A stretch of DNA of 64,000 nucleotides from Hippopus hippopus (Eukaryota > Mollusca > Bivalvia > Cardiida > Cardiidae). The notes beneath the pieces are model-generated. The model saw only the letters and a program-made list of their open reading frames with translations. It did not search any database and was not told the origin of the DNA. The stretch lies in contig OX328102.1 of the NCBI GenBank assembly GCA_946811185.2, positions 18,849,194 through 18,913,193 of the forward strand, given 5' to 3'. A program made the translations under genes and the position numbers. Shown one piece after another: positions 58,310 to 64,000 of the stretch. The stretch's first letter is position 1, and each line of letters opens with the position of its first letter.

Positions 58310-59635
58310 CGTGGGGTGATCAGAAAGAACGTGGACAGTCCCCGGTATCGGAATATTGTTATAAAAAACAAATTGGAGTGTTTACTATTTTTGAAAGTAA
58401 CCTCCTTTGAGTTCTATGCAGTTATTCATTCTTGATTTCCACGTGCGAAACACGTGTGCGAGCGCATCACGTGACATTACTCTCAATGACCCGGTTATAG
58501 CGAGGGTTAGCTCCTCTCTGCTGTCGTAGTGCGTGCCACATAGAGAATCTTTCAAAACAGGACCTAGTCAGAGGTCACATGGAGTCGGGACTAAATTATA
58601 AGGGGCTTTGGCTAGTGTTTCTATGTTTAGTTTTTGCAAAGTTTCCTGTCCAAGTGCGGCTTTGTGAGCTAGGGCGTTATCTTTGTATAAAGTGACGTCA
58701 CTCCGCAGGACTTCAGGCTGTTTTTTTCGTATGGTGTTTGTGAAATTTATTTGAATAATGTGGGCATAAAACTCAGTATTGTCTGTAGTATGTATAGATA
58801 CAACATGATGTAGAAGAAAAATAGGAGAACAGAAATACATGATGTATAACTTCACCAAGTGTCTTAGAAAGGTTGGCTTTATCAGCGGAAGGCGATGTTG
58901 GATGTTACCATACACTGCTTTGTAGTTTAGATTCAGTCTCGTTAAAGTGTGCCTGTGTCTCCTCGCATGATGCAATACGATCAGTAAAGTTTGACCCCTC
59001 TACCCTAATGCGTTCTGAAATTTCTTAACAGATTTCGACCATAACCCCCATTTTCTCGAGCGTCAGTTGCCGAGGTACCCACATTGTGCAAACACGCGAC
59101 ATTCCAAGATTCTCAGTTAAAATCTCCTGAGCACTTCTGTATGAAATGTTGAATGTGTCAACTATTTTCCTGACAGTATCTCGACGATCTTGTTTTACAC
59201 GCTACTCTACATCCGTTATGATTTTGTCTGTGACTGATGTTGATGGACGGCCAGATTTAGGGTTATCTTTAACAGTATCGCACCCTTGTCTAAATCAGCC
59301 CAATCCATCTACGAATATCAGATTTCTTTAGTGCAGAGTCCCCTTAAACTGTTTCCAAATCGGTTTTGATTTCCGATAAATATTTTCCGAGTTTGACGTA
59401 AAACTTTATGATTACTTTCGGCTCAAATAAAATGTCTTCCGACATTTTGGACCACTAATGCAGTATATGACGTCATGAAAATGACGTCATACTTTACCTA
59501 CTTAAATAATACAACATTTGAAAGCTTGAGTCAGTTACCAGACAATTAATCCTCATCTATGCAAATTTTTGTAACCCTCCGTGTAGTAGTTTTCAAAATA
59601 ACGAGGTGGTCCACGATTTTTTTTATCACCCCTCG
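58310..59635 (-). mobile_element. Second mariner, dead, inserted in a family E unit
   Basis: 1326 bp with TA at 58308-58309 and 59636-59637. Ends CGTGGGGTGATCAGAAAGAA and, on the other strand, CGAGGGGTGATAAAAAAAAT are inverted repeats. Taking it out rejoins CTTCAAATATA to GATAGGTCACATAG, matching the E-unit consensus, so the site is precise. It differs from the mariner at 4395 in both ends and protein. Confidence 0.9.
58568..59445 (-). pseudogene. Mariner D34D transposase pseudogene
   Basis: On the minus strand the start MSEDILFEPKVIIKFYVKL at 59445 begins the DNA-binding part; DIRRWIGL and a GRPS linker follow with stops between. The last open part (58975-58568) ends LYKDNALAHKAALGQETLQK and PYNLVPTPCDL: the second Asp and, 34 residues on, the third. 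The usual Ser-Pro-Asp-Leu before the third Asp is changed. The first catalytic motif is not intact. Inactive. Confidence 0.85.
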
Positions 59636-59694
59636 TAGATAGGTCACATAGAAAAGAAGTTCAATGCAGAAAAATCCTTACTCTGTAATCATTT

Positions 59695-61042
59695 TTAGCT
59701 CCACTGGCCGAAGGCCAGCGGGCTTATGTCATGGCCCGGTGTCCGTCGTCCGTCTGTCCGTGCGTGCGTGAATGCGTCCGTCCATCTGTCCGTGCGTGCG
59801 TGCATTAACTTCTATTTCAAACATCTTCTCTGGAACTACCCATCCAATTTTGGTGAAACTTCACAGAAATGATCCTGTCATGGTCCTCTTCAGAATTTCT
59901 TGAAAGAATTTTACTCCTTAAAAAAACTCTGGTTGCCATGGCAACAAAACTGAAAAAATATGAAAATCTTTGAAAATCTTCTTGTCTGAAACCATAAGGC
60001 CTAGGGCTACCAAATTTGGCATGTAGCTTTATCTAGTAGACCTCTACCAAGTTCTTCAAATTATAGCTCTGGGTTCAAATTTGGGCCCGCCCCGGGGGTC
60101 ACAAGTTTTACATGGGCTTATATAGTGAAAACTTTAGAAATCTTCCTGTACCTAGCCATAAGGCCTAGGGCTACAAAATTTTGCATATAGCTTTATTATG
60201 TAGGCCTCTTCCAACTGTCTTCAAATTATGACCCTGGAATCAAAGATGGCCCCATCCCAGGGATCACAATGTTTTACATGGTCTGATATAGTGAAAACTT
60301 AAAAAATCTTCCCGTACCTAGCCATAAGGCCTAGGGCTACCAAATTTTGTATGTAGCTTTATCAAGTGGGCCTCTACTGAAAGTGCTCAAAGTATAGCCC
60401 TGGGCTCAAATTTGGCCCTGCCCTGGGGGGTTACAATGCTTTACATGGGCTTATAGAGTGAAAACTTTAGAAAATCTTCTTGTTCCTGGGCTTATAGAGT
60501 GAAAACTTTAGAAAATCTTCTTGTTCCTAACTATAAGGCCTAGGGCTACCAAATTTTGCATGTAGCTTTATCGAGAGGGCATCTACCAAGAATGCCCATA
60601 TTATTGCCATAGGTCAAGTTTGGCCCAACCCCAGGGGTCACAAGTTTTACCTGGGTTTTTATAGTGAAACTTTAGAAATCTTCTTGTTACTAACTATAAG
60701 ACCTAGGGCTACCAAATTCAGTCCTGTCTCAGGGGTCTCATGTTTTACAGTGCCTTTTATTGAGGAAGCTTTGAAAATTTCTTGTTTTTAGCCACACATT
60801 CTAGACCTGTATTATTTGGTATAGGGCTTTATCTTGTGGACCTATACCAGGATTCAAGTAATTATAGCTCTGTGGTCAAAAATGGCTTTGCCTTGGGGTC
60901 ATAGCTTTCTCGTATGATTTTATAGAGAAAATTTTGTATGTCTTCTGGTTTAAAACCAATTGGCCAAGTATTGTAATGTTTGGCTGGTAGGGTTTTTACT
61001 TATTAGCCAGTAGAGCGATACAGGGCCATCATGGCCCTCTTG
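59695..61042 (+). mobile_element. Family B hairpin element (B4), complete
   Basis: Left foldback AGCTCCACTGGCC / GGCCAGCGGGCT, then CCGTCTGTCCGTGCGTGCG. Core of about 162-bp units (AAGGCCTAGGGCTACCAAAT). Near 60450-60520 a short stretch is duplicated (GGGCTTATAGAGTGAAAACT). Right GCCAGTAGAGCGATACA, hairpin GGGCCATCATGGCCC, TCTTG before TT. The left flank is family E; the right flank is not, so the insertion site has since been rearranged. Confidence 0.85.
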
Positions 61043-61435
61043 TTATCCAATTCTTACGAAACTGGCAAAGATTATTTGGTTTATCAAGTGATTGAACTCT
61101 ATTAAAAATGAAGAAAATCTAGTAATCAGTTTAGAAATAGCAGCCATTGGATGACAGTATTGTTTACTCATCAAAGTTCACATTATTAGTCACATTTCTT
61201 TGAAATTTCTTTGAGGATTGTTTATAATACTATGGGTACTGAAACCCTATCAAATTTGGCTGGATTCATAACAATTGGTTTTGAGAAATTGTACTTAAAT
61301 TTTTTCACTACTTGTTCAGTTCACCATACCTACTTATGCTGTCTTAGTGGGTTCAAGCCGACTTTTTTTGTGTGTTTTTGTCTTTTTCCTTCTTGCATCA
61401 TTAATTCATGATGTATGCTAGCAAAAAAGCAAAAT

Positions 61436-61476
61436 TACGGCCAGTAGAGCGACTTCAGGCCCTCAAGGGCCTCTAG
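61436..61476 (+). repeat. Right end of a family B-type element, left end missing
   Basis: GGCCAGTAGAGCGACTTCAG, hairpin GGCCCTCAAGGGCC at 61458-61471, then TCTAG before TT. The sequence before it (61050-61435) is not a recognised core. Confidence 0.7.
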
Positions 61477-62520
61477 TTATTTATTTTTAGTTTTACAGGC
61501 TGCACTAAAAGATCATTTAGAAAAATAAAATTTCCACTGCCGTGGCCTACTGTCCGGAAAAGAGGGTACCATTCGTGCAAAAAAAAAAATGTTTTTCTGC
61601 TACTAAAGGAGGGGTGTCCATAAGGCCCTTTTTTTGGGCTAGGATGGATTTTTGCCAAAATTTCCTGATTTGTACTACTATGTATTGGCTTTCATTTGGT
61701 GAAGTATTAAGATGCAGCGGCCATGTCTTCTATGGTATATACTTGAGAAAAGTGGGTGGGGTAATTTGATGTGATTTCACCTATGACTAAATTGCAAATA
61801 TCTTCCACTTGAAGCTGCAATTGATATTCATTCATTTCTTGTAGGTATTTACCCTATAAGAGGGTGTTAATGATGGAGACAATTTAAAACAAAATTCTCC
61901 AGCAATGTAGTTATAATCACTTTTTAAGTCGTACCTAAATTTTGCTTATTTTGCCATCTCCAACTTTGCAAAAAACCACAACATTGTTTTATCGATTAAT
62001 GGAAAACTAAGATATGTTGATATTATATGCTAGACATAGTTGACATTCCAAAATTATGAGGAATTTGCTCTGTGATGAACAACACTAGAGTTATTTGCCC
62101 TTGAAAAAGTGAAAAATGCTTATTTTTCTCATGTTCTGAAACTAAGCATACTAACAGTATGTAACAGATGACTAAACTCACTCAAACCTAAATTTTATAG
62201 ATGTTTGTCAGGAATAAGTATAGAATAAGTCATAGCATGTTGACCCTGACGTTTTTTCAAGGTCAAAGTGAGACCCAGATATCCAATCTGTGAGTGATAA
62301 TTCTCATAATGGGGTTGAACTAATAAATTTTTAAGTAGCAATTTAGGATTTCACATTTACTGCATACAAGAAATTTATAAGCCTGATGGTAAGGTTTAAT
62401 ATTGGTGGCATGGTAATGAATTACAGCTTGGTGACCTTGACCTTTTTCAACACAGTCACAATGAGGCCCACAGCTCTTTTTCAGGGAGGCAGATTCTCTT
62501 GTTGTGTTATTTAATTATTA
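61477..62520. other. No recognised gene or element
   Basis: AT-rich. Two TTGACCTTGACC / TTGACCCTGACG motifs near 62240 and 62440 resemble a pair of diverged repeat units. Confidence 0.45.
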
Positions 62521-62868
62521 TTAGTCCCCTACCAGCAAAGCCGAAGGGGACTTTAGGTTTGCATTCCGTCCGTCCGTCTGTCTGCATGCAAATCAGTTTT
62601 CCAGACTTTTTTCCTAAGCACTGGCAGATATTGAGCTGATTTTTGGTGTGTAAGTCAATCACTATGAGTTACAGATCAAGTTCGAGTTTCGTTCTGGTCT
62701 ACTAATTTTTGACGAAATTACGGGCCTTGGACTTAAAAATTTCATTGAAAAAACAGTTTTCCGGACTTTTTTTCTAACTGCTGGCAGATATTGAGCTGAT
62801 TTTCGGTGTGCAAGTCAACCAGCATGAGTTACAGATCAAGTTCGAGTTTCGTTCCGGTCCACTGATTT
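62521..62868 (+). mobile_element. Family J hairpin element, left part
   Basis: Foldback AGTCCCCT ... AGGGGACT (62523-62552), then CCGTCCGTCCGTCTGTCTG. Two core units 160 bp apart (CAGTTTTCCAGAC at 62594, CAGTTTTCCGGAC at 62754). Cut inside a T-run by a family B element at 62869. Confidence 0.7.
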
Positions 62869-64000
62869 TTAGCTCCACTGGCCGAAGGCCAGCGGGCTTA
62901 TGTCATGGCCTGTTGTCCGTCGTCCGTCCGTGCGTCCGTCCGTCCGTGCGTTAACTTTTTTTTAAAACGTCTTCTTCTCTGAAACTACCCATCCAATTTT
63001 GATGAAACTTCACAGAAATGATCCTGCCATGGTCCTCTTCAGAATTTCTTGAAAGAATTTAATTCCTTCAAAAACTCTGGTTGCCATGGCAACAAAACTG
63101 AAAAATTTTGAAAATCTTTGAAAATCTTCTTGTCTGAAACTGTAAGGCCAAGGGCTACCAAATTTGGCATGTAGCTTTATCTAGTGGACCTCTACCAAGT
63201 TTCTTCAATTTATAGCCCTGGAGTCAAAATTGGCCCTGCCCCGGGGGTTACAAGTTATACATGGGCTTATTTAGGGAGAACTTGAAAATTCCTCTTCTAC
63301 CTAGCCATAGGGCCTAGAGCTACCAAATTTGGCATGTAGCTTTATCAAGTGGACCTCTACCAAGATTGTTCAAATTATAGCCCTGGGGTCAAATTAGGCC
63401 CTGCCCGGGGGTAATAAGTTTTACATGGGCTTATATAACAAGTTTTACATGGGCTTATATAGGGAGAACTTTAAAATTCTTCTTTGACCTAGCCATGGGG
63501 CCTAGGGCGACCAAATTTGGCATGTAGCTTTATCTAGTGGACCTGTAGCAAGGGTGTCCAAATTATAGCCGAGGGTCAAATTTGACTTCGCTCCGGGGGG
63601 TAACATGTTTTACATGGGCGGGCTTATATAGGAAAATCTTTCGCATCTAGCTATAAGGGCTAGGGCTATCAAATTTTGCATTTAGCTTTATCTAGGGGGT
63701 CTCTATCAAGGGTGCCCAAATTATAGCCCAGGGGGTCAAATGTAGCCCCACCCCAGGGGGTCACAAGTTCTACATGGTCTTATATAAGGAAACTTTAATA
63801 ATCTACTTGTACATAGCCATATTTAGGCCTAGGGCTACCAAATTTTGCATGTAACTTTATATAATGGGCCTCTACCAAGAGGGCCCAAATTTTAACTTTG
63901 GGGGTCAAGTTTGACTCCACACCAGGGGTCACAAGTTTAACATTGGCTTTTATAGTGAAAACTTGATAAACCTGTGTCATGGATCACATATTTTACAGGG
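62869..64000 (+). mobile_element. Family B hairpin element (B5), runs off the window
   Basis: Left foldback AGCTCCACTGGCC / GGCCAGCGGGCT, CCGTCCGTGCGTCCGTCCG, GGTTGCCATGGCAACAAAAC, then six or so units of about 160 bp (CTAGGGCTACCAAATTTTGC). The right end is beyond 64000. Confidence 0.85.

Noticed and set aside
62565..62585. CCGT-rich tracts as possible promoters or CpG islands
   Set aside because: They are microsatellites placed at a fixed distance after element 5' foldbacks, not linked to genes.

Overview
The window looks like nuclear DNA of a bivalve mollusc (inference). It is AT-rich, has metazoan GT-AG introns of 1.4 to 12 kb, and is packed with short hairpin-ended repeats carrying GTCC/CCGT microsatellites and tandem cores. 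That resembles the 'pearl'-type repeats described from bivalves. No complete cellular gene lies in the window. Most longer open frames are translations of tandem repeats.

The only cellular gene I can support is part of a plexin-like semaphorin receptor on the + strand. Four exons with matching phases lie at 31754-31849, 43706-43807, 45245-45347 and 52182-52339. They encode the ectodomain stretch running from just after the second PSI domain into an eight-cysteine PSI domain. The rest of the gene lies outside the window or was not found. Its introns hold most of the mobile DNA in the right half.

Layout. 1-1530: decayed Penelope-like element (reverse transcriptase plus GIY-YIG) split by a small hairpin MITE. 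2.1-4.4 kb: SINE-like body, a short hairpin element, and a GGGCCCGG-ended element. 4395-5690: nearly intact D34D mariner. 5.7-10.3 kb: mostly unrecognised AT-rich DNA. 10.36-16.64 kb: piggyBac transposase pseudogene split by a 4.55-kb hairpin element that itself contains nested elements. 17.3-31 kb: nested arrays, including a three-unit tandem cluster (18.13-22.15 kb) and a 3.35-kb terminal-inverted-repeat transposon (27.08-30.42 kb). 31.75-52.34 kb: plexin exons and introns. 52.36-64 kb: further hairpin elements, with a dead mariner at 58.31-59.64 kb.

The main discovery-type signal is a common syntax shared by repeat families that I call A to J. The order is: T-rich target, 5' foldback, GTCC-type microsatellite, tandem core with a unit usually near 160 bp, a short block complementary to the 5' arm, a 3' hairpin, then CTCTTG or CTCTAG before T. 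Left-end examples: A AGCTCACCTGAGC; B AGCTCCACTGGCC; C ATCCCCTGCCG; D ATACACCCGTC; E TCCCCCACTGC; F ATGCCCCGCTTC; J AGTCCCCT. This layout fits Helentron/Helitron2-associated non-autonomous elements (HINE-like), which are thought to insert at T^T without target duplication. That assignment is inference. All copies I could orient lie on the same strand, which is also the plexin sense strand.
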